Assembly: GCA_021647265.1 (NCBI GenBank)
Contig: JAKIVA010000006.1
Location: 19,390 to 83,389, forward strand
Direction: 5' to 3'
DNA: 64,000 bases
Source of the DNA: Lutibacter sp.
GTDB taxonomy: Bacteria; Bacteroidota; Bacteroidia; Flavobacteriales; Flavobacteriaceae
Shown here: one piece after another, positions 34,881 through 42,114 of the stretch
Position numbering within the stretch: position 1 is the stretch's first letter
How the letters are laid out: the number at the start of each line of letters is the position of its first letter
The notes under the pieces: model-generated
Told to the model about the DNA's origin: nothing
Seen by the model: the letters and a program-made list of their open reading frames with translations, nothing else
The model's database searches: none
Made by a program: the position numbers and the translations under genes

Positions 34881-36158
34881 ATGAAACTTTGGGATAAAGG
34901 GTTTTCAACCGATAAAAAAATAGATTTATTTACAGTTGGAAACGATAGAGAATTAGATTTAGTTTTAGCAAAATACGATGTAATTGGAAATATAGCTCAT
35001 GCTAAAATGTTACATAAAATTGGGTTGCTTACTGCTACAGAAATTAAGGCTTTAGAAACCGAATTAAATGCAATTTTAAAAACTATTGAAAACGGAAAAT
35101 TTACTATTGAAGATTCTTTTGAAGATGTACATTCTAAAATTGAGTTTTTACTAACAGAGAAGCTAGGCGATACCGGTAAAAAAATACATACTGCACGATC
35201 AAGAAACGATCAGGTTTTGGTAGATGTTCATTTATATTTAAAAGATGCTTTAACAGAAATAAATGATGAGGTTGATGATTTATTTGAGTTGTTAATTAAA
35301 TTGGCAAAGCAATATAAAAATGTATTATTGCCCGGTTATACCCATTTACAAGTGGCAATGCCTTCATCATTTGGGTTGTGGTTTTCCGCTTATGCTGAAA
35401 CGTTGATTGATGATATCTATTTTTTAAAAGCAGCTTATAAAGTAGCAGATCAAAATCCGTTGGGTTCAGCAGCAGGTTATGGAAGTTCATTTCCAATTGA
35501 TAGAGATTTTACTACAAAAGAGTTGGATTTTGAAACTTTGAAGTTTAACTCGGTTGCAGCACAAATGGGAAGAGGTAAATTAGAAAAATCTGTAGCATTT
35601 GCTTTGAGTTCCGTTGCAAGTACCTTATCAAAAATGAGTATGGATATTTGTTTGTATATGAGTCAAAATTTTAGTTTTATTTCTTTTCCTGATGAATTAA
35701 CAACAGGTTCAAGTATAATGCCTCATAAAAAAAACCCTGATGTTTTTGAATTAATTAGAGGGAAATGTAATAAGTTACAAGCATTACCTTACGAGTTTAC
35801 ATTAATAACTAACAATCTTCCAAGCGGCTATCACAGAGATTTACAATTGTTAAAAGAAGGGTTAATTCCTTCATTTTCAACATTAAAATCGTGTTTAGAA
35901 ATGTTGACGTATTCCTTAAAAAACATTCAAGTAAAAACCAATATTGTTGAAGATGAAAAATACTTGTATTTGTTTAGTGTTGAGGAGGTTAATAAATTAG
36001 TGCAAAGTGGTGTTCCATTTAGAGACGCCTATAAAATTGTTGGGAAAAATATTAATGAAGGTAATTTTAGCCCCGATAAAAATGTAATTCATACACATAA
36101 GGGAAGTTTAGGGAATTTGTGTTTAGATGAAATTGTTGAGAAGAAGAATAAAGCATAA
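34881..36158 (+). CDS. argH: Argininosuccinate lyase
   Basis: ArgH splits argininosuccinate into arginine and fumarate, completing the pathway. The superfamily signature GSSIMPHKKNPDVFELIRGK lies near residue 275, with HTARSRNDQVLVD near 103 and LPGYTHLQVAMPSSFG near 150. With ATG 34881 it has 425 residues, a normal size for this phylum. It is the last gene of the arginine operon. Confidence 0.96.
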   Translation: MKLWDKGFSTDKKIDLFTVGNDRELDLVLAKYDVIGNIAHAKMLHKIGLLTATEIKALETELNAILKTIENGKFTIEDSFEDVHSKIEFLLTEKLGDTGKKIHTARSRNDQVLVDVHLYLKDALTEINDEVDDLFELLIKLAKQYKNVLLPGYTHLQVAMPSSFGLWFSAYAETLIDDIYFLKAAYKVADQNPLGSAAGYGSSFPIDRDFTTKELDFETLKFNSVAAQMGRGKLEKSVAFALSSVASTLSKMSMDICLYMSQNFSFISFPDELTTGSSIMPHKKNPDVFELIRGKCNKLQALPYEFTLITNNLPSGYHRDLQLLKEGLIPSFSTLKSCLEMLTYSLKNIQVKTNIVEDEKYLYLFSVEEVNKLVQSGVPFRDAYKIVGKNINEGNFSPDKNVIHTHKGSLGNLCLDEIVEKKNKA

Positions 36159-36179
36159 AATAAATAAAAATTGATATTG

Positions 36180-36250
36180 TATTGAGCTTGTTGAAATAAT
36201 ATTCAATTTAAACTTCGACAAGCTTGCCTGCCGGCAAGGCAGGCTCAGTT
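36180..36250. repeat. Dispersed repeat pair, one copy interrupted by a GC-rich palindrome
   Basis: A degenerate copy TATTGAGCTTGTTGAA faces the inverted copy AACTTCGACAAGC...TCAGTT. The inverted copy is interrupted after AGC (36221-36223) by a 21-nt GC-rich insert at 36224-36244 with TGCCGGCA at its centre; TCAGTT resumes at 36245. The whole lies between the convergent argH and DUF3570 genes. Confidence 0.7.
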
Positions 36251-36288
36251 TAACGTAAATTTAGTTTTTAACCAACTTCTTTAACTGT

Positions 36289-37734
36289 TTAATCCATTAA
36301 AAATTTAAATCCAAGAGAAACTATTCCAGCAGTTAATCCAGTGTTTCTTCTATAGTTGCTATATTTTAAATCTACACTTTTCAGCCCAAATTTCCAGATT
36401 TTACGCTCGGTGAAAATATCAGTATAAGATATCCCAAAACCTATTTGAGAAGAATTAAACGCTGATAAATCATAATCTGAGGTGTAAAACTCTGAAGTAG
36501 AAAGGTTTTGTTCGTAAGGCGCAAAATAATCTGCAGCAGTTTGTGTGTAGTATCTGTATGAAGGATACAAGGTAAACTTATCCGAAATTTTAATAGGTAG
36601 TTCAATTTCTGCCGTTTGTGAGGTTATACCCCAATCATCAGAATAATAGCGATAATAGGTTCTTAAAACAACTTTTTCATTTATGTAATAATTTAATCGG
36701 GCACCAATAGGTATTTTAAGCCTAGAATCAGGCAGTCGCTCTATATCATCTGCCAATTGAAAAACATCTGTATTTATGGGGGATGTATAGTTTTTAATAT
36801 TAGAAGCATTTCCAACGTAGTAATTCGCCCTGTCACCAAAATATACGCGTTGCATAGGATTTGCCAACCACCCTTGTTGTTTTACAAGATCTAGAAAAAT
36901 AGAAGCTTGTGCTTTTTTACTTAATATTTGAGAAAACCCAATAGATAATGAATAGGTATTTCTTTGTGTATTGTCAACTAAAGTTGTGTTGTGTGGGCTC
37001 CATACATTTGTGCCATTTTTATCAATAGTATTTCCATTTTCATCTAAAATATCAATGGTAGAGAAAAAACCGCGATTAAGACTTTGGTTGGCTTCTAGGT
37101 ATGAATCTAATTCTGTTGGATAAACAGGCTTCCAAGTATCAAGATATATATTTGCCCTTAGGTTTATTTCAGTATTTTTCTTATTGAAAAGTTTGGTGAA
37201 ATTCCCACCAAAACCAAAGGATACATAGTCGTATTCAGAAGCAAAATTAATAGTAGCTCCAATAATTGTATTTCTATTGTCAGATGAGTGGCTGTAACCA
37301 AAATTTCCATTAACCCAAACATCACTTTTTGAAGCTCCTGTAGAGGCAACCCAAGGGCTCCCTGTAATGTTAGATGCACTTGATTTATCATCGTCATCAT
37401 CGCCATTTCGTGAAGCACCAGATAAATCAAAAGGATCTAAGTTACTTGATGAAGCTGATGAGTAGGCAGAAACTGTAGCGCTAATTGTAAAAACATCATC
37501 ATCATTTAAAGGTATGGAAACAACAATATCAGTTGCTACATCAGTTAGGTTTTCATTACCAATTCCTCCTGTAACAGCAGCATTGTCTCCATTTTGTGAA
37601 TAATAGCTCGAGATAATGTCAATTTCAGCGCTTTCTAATACCCGCTTTTTATAGGTGTTGTTAGAATTGTTTGTTGTTTGTGAGTACCCTTTAAAGGATA
37701 AAACCAACGTTAATAGTATTATAAAATTTTTCAT
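36289..37734 (-). CDS. DUF3570 protein, outer-membrane beta-barrel
   Basis: With the ATG ending at 37734 the protein has 481 residues and begins with a Sec signal peptide (MKNFIILLTLVLSFKGYSQ). The rest alternates polar and aromatic residues in a pattern typical of outer-membrane beta-barrels and ends in a strand close to the C-terminus (GIVSLGFKFLMD). It fits DUF3570. An acidic loop with several Asp in a row lies near residue 110. It is the last gene of a four-gene cluster with a thioredoxin, ApbE and DUF4266, and is 13 nt after DUF4266. Confidence 0.85.
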   Translation of the reverse strand: MKNFIILLTLVLSFKGYSQTTNNSNNTYKKRVLESAEIDIISSYYSQNGDNAAVTGGIGNENLTDVATDIVVSIPLNDDDVFTISATVSAYSSASSSNLDPFDLSGASRNGDDDDDKSSASNITGSPWVASTGASKSDVWVNGNFGYSHSSDNRNTIIGATINFASEYDYVSFGFGGNFTKLFNKKNTEINLRANIYLDTWKPVYPTELDSYLEANQSLNRGFFSTIDILDENGNTIDKNGTNVWSPHNTTLVDNTQRNTYSLSIGFSQILSKKAQASIFLDLVKQQGWLANPMQRVYFGDRANYYVGNASNIKNYTSPINTDVFQLADDIERLPDSRLKIPIGARLNYYINEKVVLRTYYRYYSDDWGITSQTAEIELPIKISDKFTLYPSYRYYTQTAADYFAPYEQNLSTSEFYTSDYDLSAFNSSQIGFGISYTDIFTERKIWKFGLKSVDLKYSNYRRNTGLTAGIVSLGFKFLMD

Positions 37735-37747
37735 TTTGTTTTTAGAA

Positions 37748-37960
37748 TTAATTGCAACCACAACCTCCACCTACTTTCCCTCCATTTGCACCAGAAGCAG
37801 CCTCTCTATATACTTGAAAGCTAGTCTCAAATTTTGATACCTTTTTTGCTGCTAAAACCATATCAGGGTCATTTAAATATACTTTCTCATAATTTTTTAC
37901 GGCTACACATGAAGTTAAAGAGCCTATGGCTAATAGGAGTAAACTAATTTTTTTTATCAT
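37748..37960 (-). CDS. DUF4266 small lipoprotein
   Basis: The 70-residue product has a lipoprotein signal ending in LTSC (Cys18) and a C-terminal tail rich in Gly and Cys (GGKVGGGCGCN), features of DUF4266. Its short middle contains YEKVYLNDPDMVLAA. It overlaps the upstream ApbE gene by four bases and precedes the DUF3570 barrel, with which it commonly occurs. Confidence 0.85.
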   Translation of the reverse strand: MIKKISLLLLAIGSLTSCVAVKNYEKVYLNDPDMVLAAKKVSKFETSFQVYREAASGANGGKVGGGCGCN

Positions 37961-38937
37961 AATTTATTAATATTTATATGTTTTGATGTGTGAATTTCAC
38001 CTTTGTCATCTATAATAATACACTCAATATTTGGTAATTGGTTAATTCTATTTATTCCAACTTCAGTACCCATAACAAATACAGATGTTGCTAGTGCGTC
38101 AGCCAATTCAGCTTTAGGAGCAAAAACGGTAACACTTGTAATTCCTGTTGAAGGATATCCTGTTCTAGGATCAATAATATGTGTATAACGTTTACCATTA
38201 AAAATTACGTATTTTTCGTAATTTCCAGATGTTACAACTGCACCATTTTTAATAGGTAAAAGAGCAAAAGCATTGTTTTTATTTAAAGGGTTTGTAATAG
38301 CAACTTTCCAATCATCACCATTAGGTTGTTTCCCCCAAGTGTTCATATCGCCTGAAGCATTAATGATACCAGCGACAACCCCTTTTGAAATGAGTAGCTG
38401 TTTTGCTTTGTCGGCAGCATATCCTTTGCCAATTGCTCCAAACCCAATTTTCATTCCTTTGAGCTTTAAAAAAACAGTTAGATTTTCTTTATCAAGTATA
38501 ATATTTTGATATCCAACTTTAGAAACAGAACTTTTAATGGCTTCTTTTGAAGGCATTGTTTTTAAACTTCCATCAAATTTCCAAATGTTGTCCATGGATG
38601 CGTAACTTATGTCGAAAGCACCATCAGTAAGTGTTGATAGTGCTAAAGAACGCCTAATTAATTCAAATAATTCCGGACTAACTTTTGTTGGTTTTATCCC
38701 AGCATTTCTAATAATGATGGAAGTTTGTGAATTGGGATCCCAAGAGGATATTAATTTTTCAATTCTTGAGATTTCATCTACTGCAAGATTTATATAAGTG
38801 TTACCTTCAACAGCGTTATTTGCTACAACAGAAATGTCAAACCGACTACCCATTAGCTTTAAAGTTCTCTTATAAATTTCTTGAGCATTTAATGAATATG
38901 AAATTAAAATGGCAATATATAAGATGTATTTTTTCAT
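37957..38937 (-). CDS. apbE: FAD:protein FMN transferase (ApbE)
   Basis: ApbE attaches FMN covalently to Ser or Thr of extracytoplasmic target proteins, using FAD and Mg. The 326-residue protein has an N-terminal signal (MKKYILYIAILISYSLNAQ), GSRFDISVV near 30, IGFGAIGKGYAADKA near 172 and the metal-binding HIIDPRTGYP near 258. Its partner targets are not evident in the window. It overlaps DUF4266 and is eight bases after the thioredoxin gene. Confidence 0.93.
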   Translation of the reverse strand: MKKYILYIAILISYSLNAQEIYKRTLKLMGSRFDISVVANNAVEGNTYINLAVDEISRIEKLISSWDPNSQTSIIIRNAGIKPTKVSPELFELIRRSLALSTLTDGAFDISYASMDNIWKFDGSLKTMPSKEAIKSSVSKVGYQNIILDKENLTVFLKLKGMKIGFGAIGKGYAADKAKQLLISKGVVAGIINASGDMNTWGKQPNGDDWKVAITNPLNKNNAFALLPIKNGAVVTSGNYEKYVIFNGKRYTHIIDPRTGYPSTGITSVTVFAPKAELADALATSVFVMGTEVGINRINQLPNIECIIIDDKGEIHTSKHININKL

Positions 38938-38945
38938 TGGTTTTC

Positions 38946-39380
38946 TTAAAAAGAAGCTAAAAGTTTAATATACTCAGTAGGTTTCATCTTTTTATAGCCT
39001 GTACTTCCTAAAACATTTCCGTTTTTGTCAAGAACAGCTACGTAAGGAAAAAAACCATTTTTATTGTATTTTTCCATGAGACTATTGTTCTTTAGTTGTT
39101 GTATACGTTCTAATTTATTTTTCTTTTTTCTAGGGAAATCAACTTTTAACAGTACAAAATTTGCTGCAGCATAATTCTTAAATTCTTTTGTATTCCATAT
39201 TTCTCTATTTAGTTTAATACAAGGAGCACACCAGTCTGAACCCTGAAAAACCAATACTATATGTTCATCTTTTTCAGCAGCTATTTTTTTTGCAGTTTCA
39301 AAGTCAGTTTGCCATTCTTGTGCATTTACAGTAATTATTATTGTAAAAAAAATAAAGGTTAAAAATGTTTTTTTTATCAT
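38946..39380 (-). CDS. Periplasmic thioredoxin-like protein (CAPC)
   Basis: The 144-residue protein has a signal peptide (MIKKTFLTFIFFTIIITVNAQ) and a thioredoxin fold of the Thioredoxin_7 type with the motif SDWCAPCIKLNRE near residue 50, and the cis-Pro segment GFFPYVAVLD. It is probably a periplasmic disulfide reductase. It is first in the ApbE-DUF4266-DUF3570 cluster; the DUF4266 tail has paired Cys that could be its substrate (inference). Confidence 0.88.
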   Translation of the reverse strand: MIKKTFLTFIFFTIIITVNAQEWQTDFETAKKIAAEKDEHIVLVFQGSDWCAPCIKLNREIWNTKEFKNYAAANFVLLKVDFPRKKKNKLERIQQLKNNSLMEKYNKNGFFPYVAVLDKNGNVLGSTGYKKMKPTEYIKLLASF

Positions 39381-39450
39381 CAGTTTTTATTTTTAAAATT
39401 AATACATTTAGGAGTAATATATCTTGATTTTAAATTAATTTTTCTGTTAA

Positions 39451-39485
39451 AAAAGACCCTCTAAAAATATTTAGAGAGGTCTTTT
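39451..39485. terminator. Hairpin terminator after the Ca-repeat lipoprotein gene
   Basis: AAAAGACCCTCTAAA pairs with TTTAGAGAGGTCTTTT (with a one-base bulge) around a short AT loop. On the minus strand it runs into a T-tract, so it ends the lipoprotein gene that stops at 39528. It is also flanked by T on the plus strand. Confidence 0.75.
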
Positions 39486-39527
39486 CGTAATTAAAGGGGT
39501 ATAATTTAAGAGAAGGTTGTTAGTTCT

Positions 39528-40499
39528 CTAATTCCCATTCCCATTTCCGTCATCGTTGCTGTCTCCGTTGTCATTGTTTCCATTGTCATCATTTCCATTG
39601 TCATTGTTTCCATTGTCATTACTTCCTCCGTTATCATTGTTGTCACCGCTGTCATTGTTTCCATTGTCATCACTTCCTCCGTTATCGTTGTTGTCACCGC
39701 TGTCATTGTTTCCATTGTCATTAGTTCCTCCGTTATCGTTGTTGTCACCGCTGTTATTGCTTCCGTTGTTATCAGGGTCTTCACCGTCTGGTGTTCCATC
39801 ATTATCAGAATCAGTATCCAAATAATTAGGAATTCCATCGTTGTCAGAATCATCATTTGAAGCATCACCATCACCGTTTGCATCTTCATCACTATCTAAT
39901 ACACCATCGTTATCAGAGTCCGTATCTAAATAATTAGGGATTCCATCATTATCTGTATCGTCATTTATAGGGTTTCCATCACCATCAATATCTTCATTAG
40001 TATCCATAATTCCATCACCATCATCATCGTTGTCGATGTAGTTTGATGTACCATCATTATCAGTATCATAACTATTCACTAACGTTGCAAATTCAGCTTC
40101 ATTACTTATAGTTTGCACACTTTCGTCTTTTGATACTTCAAAAGGAAAAGAAACACCATTTATATATAGGCTTGTTGTAGTTGCAGTAATTACACTTGTT
40201 AAATCACTTATATTTGATACTAATACTTCACTTCCGTTAGTATATAATAGTGTAATAGGATATGTAAATCGAAAGCCAAAGTCAAATTCCATTGCTTTGT
40301 CTACATTAGAAGAGTTAATTTCGTTTGTGCTTTCTTGATTTATTTTGGATTTTAAAAATTTCGTAACACTTTTTGCAATATCACTAGTTTTTGATTGCTC
40401 TTGGTATAGTTGTTCATCTTCAATTCCTTGATTATTTGTACAGGATGCTACTGTTAAGGCTAATAGCATAATAAATAGTGTAAATTTGGCGTTTTTCAT
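39528..40499 (-). CDS. Lipoprotein with thrombospondin type 3-like Ca-binding repeats and Asn/Asp/Gly repeat tail
   Basis: With the ATG ending at 40499 the protein has 323 residues. It starts with a lipoprotein signal (LLALTVASC, Cys about 20). A roughly 80-residue domain (FRFTYPITLLYTNGSEVLVSN) follows, then several DxDxDG calcium-type repeats such as DTDNDGIPNYLDTDSDNDG. The C-terminal third is a low-complexity Asn/Asp/Gly tail encoded by 51-bp tandem repeats. No known cargo or adhesion domain is seen. The gene is divergent from the ECF sigma gene and has the same promoter-like element as fecR (40551-40579), so it is probably co-regulated with the TonB receptor. Confidence 0.8.
   Translation of the reverse strand: MKNAKFTLFIMLLALTVASCTNNQGIEDEQLYQEQSKTSDIAKSVTKFLKSKINQESTNEINSSNVDKAMEFDFGFRFTYPITLLYTNGSEVLVSNISDLTSVITATTTSLYINGVSFPFEVSKDESVQTISNEAEFATLVNSYDTDNDGTSNYIDNDDDGDGIMDTNEDIDGDGNPINDDTDNDGIPNYLDTDSDNDGVLDSDEDANGDGDASNDDSDNDGIPNYLDTDSDNDGTPDGEDPDNNGSNNSGDNNDNGGTNDNGNNDSGDNNDNGGSDDNGNNDSGDNNDNGGSNDNGNNDNGNDDNGNNDNGDSNDDGNGNGN
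39600..39752. repeat. Three tandem 51-bp repeats coding for the lipoprotein tail
   Basis: Units at 39600-39650, 39651-39701 and 39702-39752 are nearly identical (few substitutions) and each encodes a 17-residue Asn/Asp/Gly/Ser block. Shorter related 12-to-15-bp units continue toward the stop codon. The copy number keeps the frame and could vary between strains. Confidence 0.9.
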
Positions 40500-40550
40500 T
40501 TTTTTAGATTTTGTTATATTATTATTTGTGACATTTCGATTAATCATACA

Positions 40551-40579
40551 TAAAACAACTGAAAGATAAAAAACCCTAC
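40551..40579 (-). promoter_or_regulatory. Putative ECF-sigma promoter of the divergent lipoprotein gene
   Basis: On the minus strand GTAGGG (40579-40574) is followed after 12 nt by CAGTTGTTTTA (40561-40551). The element before fecR has GTAGGG, the same 12-nt gap and CAGTTGTCTTA. Poly-A precedes both. The matching spacing suggests recognition by the same sigma factor. Confidence 0.65.
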
Positions 40580-40588
40580 TTTTTTTAT

Positions 40589-40596
40589 TATTTTTG
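40589..40596 (+). promoter_or_regulatory. Candidate -7 box of the sigma-factor gene
   Basis: TATTTTTG matches TAnnTTTG and lies 24 nt before the sigma-gene ATG. A matching -33 TTG was not found, so this is weak support for a housekeeping promoter distinct from the ECF-type elements. Confidence 0.3.
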
Positions 40597-40619
40597 AAAA
40601 TCTTTATTAAAATATAAAT

Positions 40620-41132
40620 ATGTCTAAAGACTTAAATAACATTTGCAATCCTACAATTTTTGAAAAAGTTTTTAGAACTTACTCGAAAGATTTAAAAAGG
40701 TTTTTATACTTTAGGTTTGGAGATATGGAATCCTGTGAAGATATAATGCAAGATACTTTTGTAAAACTTTGGGACAACTGTTCAAGTGTTAATTACAACA
40801 AGGTTAAGAGTTATTTGTTTACAGTAGGGAATAATTTATTTTTAAATATTAAGAAGCATGAAAAAATAGTTCGTGAGCATCAACAGCTAAAAGTTAATGA
40901 TAGCACCTATGAATCTCCTGAGTTTTTATTGTTAGAAAAAGAGTTTCAACTTAAATTAGAAAAGGCAATTGCAGCATTATCTGAAAGGCAACGAGAAGTT
41001 TTTTTATTAAATAAAATAGAAAAGAAAAAGTATAAGGAAATTGCAGAAATGTTGGGCTTGTCAGTTAAAGCGGTTGAAAAAAGAATGCATGGAGCCTTAA
41101 AAGAACTAAGAAATAAAATAGGAAATATTTAA
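40620..41132 (+). CDS. ECF RNA polymerase sigma factor (FecI-like)
   Basis: The 170-residue protein has sigma region 2 (LKRFLYFRFGDMESCEDIMQDTFVKLW, residues about 22-50) and region 4 with a helix-turn-helix (LSERQREVFLLNKI...YKEIAEMLGLSVKAVEKRM, about 118-158). It has no other domain. It would direct transcription from the paired GTAGGG...CAGTTGT elements and be held by the FecR-like protein encoded next, in response to ligand uptake through the TonB receptor (family knowledge). Confidence 0.93.
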   Translation: MSKDLNNICNPTIFEKVFRTYSKDLKRFLYFRFGDMESCEDIMQDTFVKLWDNCSSVNYNKVKSYLFTVGNNLFLNIKKHEKIVREHQQLKVNDSTYESPEFLLLEKEFQLKLEKAIAALSERQREVFLLNKIEKKKYKEIAEMLGLSVKAVEKRMHGALKELRNKIGNI

Positions 41133-41146
41133 TTTATTAAAAAAAA

Positions 41147-41175
41147 GTAGGGTTTATTGCTTTACAGTTGTCTTA
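41147..41175 (+). promoter_or_regulatory. Putative ECF-sigma promoter of the fecR-receptor operon
   Basis: GTAGGG (41147-41152), a 12-nt gap and CAGTTGTCTTA (41165-41175) lie directly before the fecR ATG at 41188. The element matches the one driving the divergent lipoprotein gene with the same spacing and a shared TTTnTT after GTAGGG. Confidence 0.65.
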
Positions 41176-41187
41176 ATAATAGCAAAG

Positions 41188-42114
41188 ATGAAAGAAAACA
41201 AAGTACATAACGATAGTGAATATTTTTTAGCAGCCTGGAGTGAAGGAAAAATTTCTGCTGAAGAACTTAAGAAATATGTTTCTAAAGAAGATTTTAAGGC
41301 TTATATGGAACTTGAAAAAGGAATTCATCTTTATGAAAAGTTAGAAGCACCGTTAGATCGTTCATTTCAGAAAATTCAAGAGAAAATTAAATATAAATCA
41401 AAAGCTAGAGTTCGAAAATTATATGTGAATTGGTTTACATCTATTGCAGCTTCTATTGTTTTATTTGTAGGTTTATACAGTTTGCTGGGGAATAATACGG
41501 TTTTATTAAACACGGGTACAGGTGAACATAAAAATGTTGCGTTATTAGACGGTTCTGAGGTAATTTTGAATTCAAAATCAGAAATAAGCTACAACAAAAG
41601 AACTTGGAAAAAAGAAAGAGAAGTTACCTTAAAAGGTGAAGCTTATTTTAAAGTTCAAAAAGGAAGCACTTTTACAGTAAAAACAATAAATGGTTCTGTA
41701 ACAGTATTGGGAACACAGTTTAACGTAATATCACGAGATAATTTTTTTGAAGTAGTTTGTTATGAAGGAAAAGTGAGTGTAAAAAACAATATTAGTAGTG
41801 TTATTCTTTTACCCGGAAATTCAGTTAGAGTGTTAAATGGTGAAATTATTGAAGATCATCAAGTAAAAGAACAATCTCCAAGTTGGATTTTGGGAGAAAG
41901 TACCTTCAAAAGTATCCCTCTTAAATATGTTATAAACGCTTTAGAAAATCAATACAATGTTCATTTTGATAGAAGTTTAATAGATGAATCGGTTATTTAT
42001 ACGGGAAGTTTTAACAATAAGAACCTTGAAATCGCGTTAGCGACAGTATTTAAGGCTACTAATATTAAGTATAAAATGACAACAGCAAATATAATTTTAT
42101 TAGAAAATAATTAA
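41188..42114 (+). CDS. FecR-like anti-sigma factor
   Basis: The 308-residue protein has a cytoplasmic N-terminal part, one membrane segment near residues 80-102 (NWFTSIAASIVLFVGLYSLL) and a periplasmic FecR domain (GTGEHKNVALLDGSEVILNSKSEISYN, TVLGTQFNVISRD). The C-terminal STN-like part (YVINALENQYNVHFDRSLI) contacts the receptor. It passes the receptor signal to the sigma factor. Its stop overlaps the receptor ATG (TAATG). Confidence 0.92.
   Translation: MKENKVHNDSEYFLAAWSEGKISAEELKKYVSKEDFKAYMELEKGIHLYEKLEAPLDRSFQKIQEKIKYKSKARVRKLYVNWFTSIAASIVLFVGLYSLLGNNTVLLNTGTGEHKNVALLDGSEVILNSKSEISYNKRTWKKEREVTLKGEAYFKVQKGSTFTVKTINGSVTVLGTQFNVISRDNFFEVVCYEGKVSVKNNISSVILLPGNSVRVLNGEIIEDHQVKEQSPSWILGESTFKSIPLKYVINALENQYNVHFDRSLIDESVIYTGSFNNKNLEIALATVFKATNIKYKMTTANIILLENN

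Noticed and set aside
39600..39752. Could the regular repeats be a CRISPR array?
   Set aside because: The units are contiguous with no spacers and encode protein in frame.
39506..39892. Open frames on both strands over the 51-bp repeats (Met/Thr-rich and Leu/Ser/Pro-rich products)
   Set aside because: They are other-frame readings of the low-complexity repeat in the lipoprotein gene.
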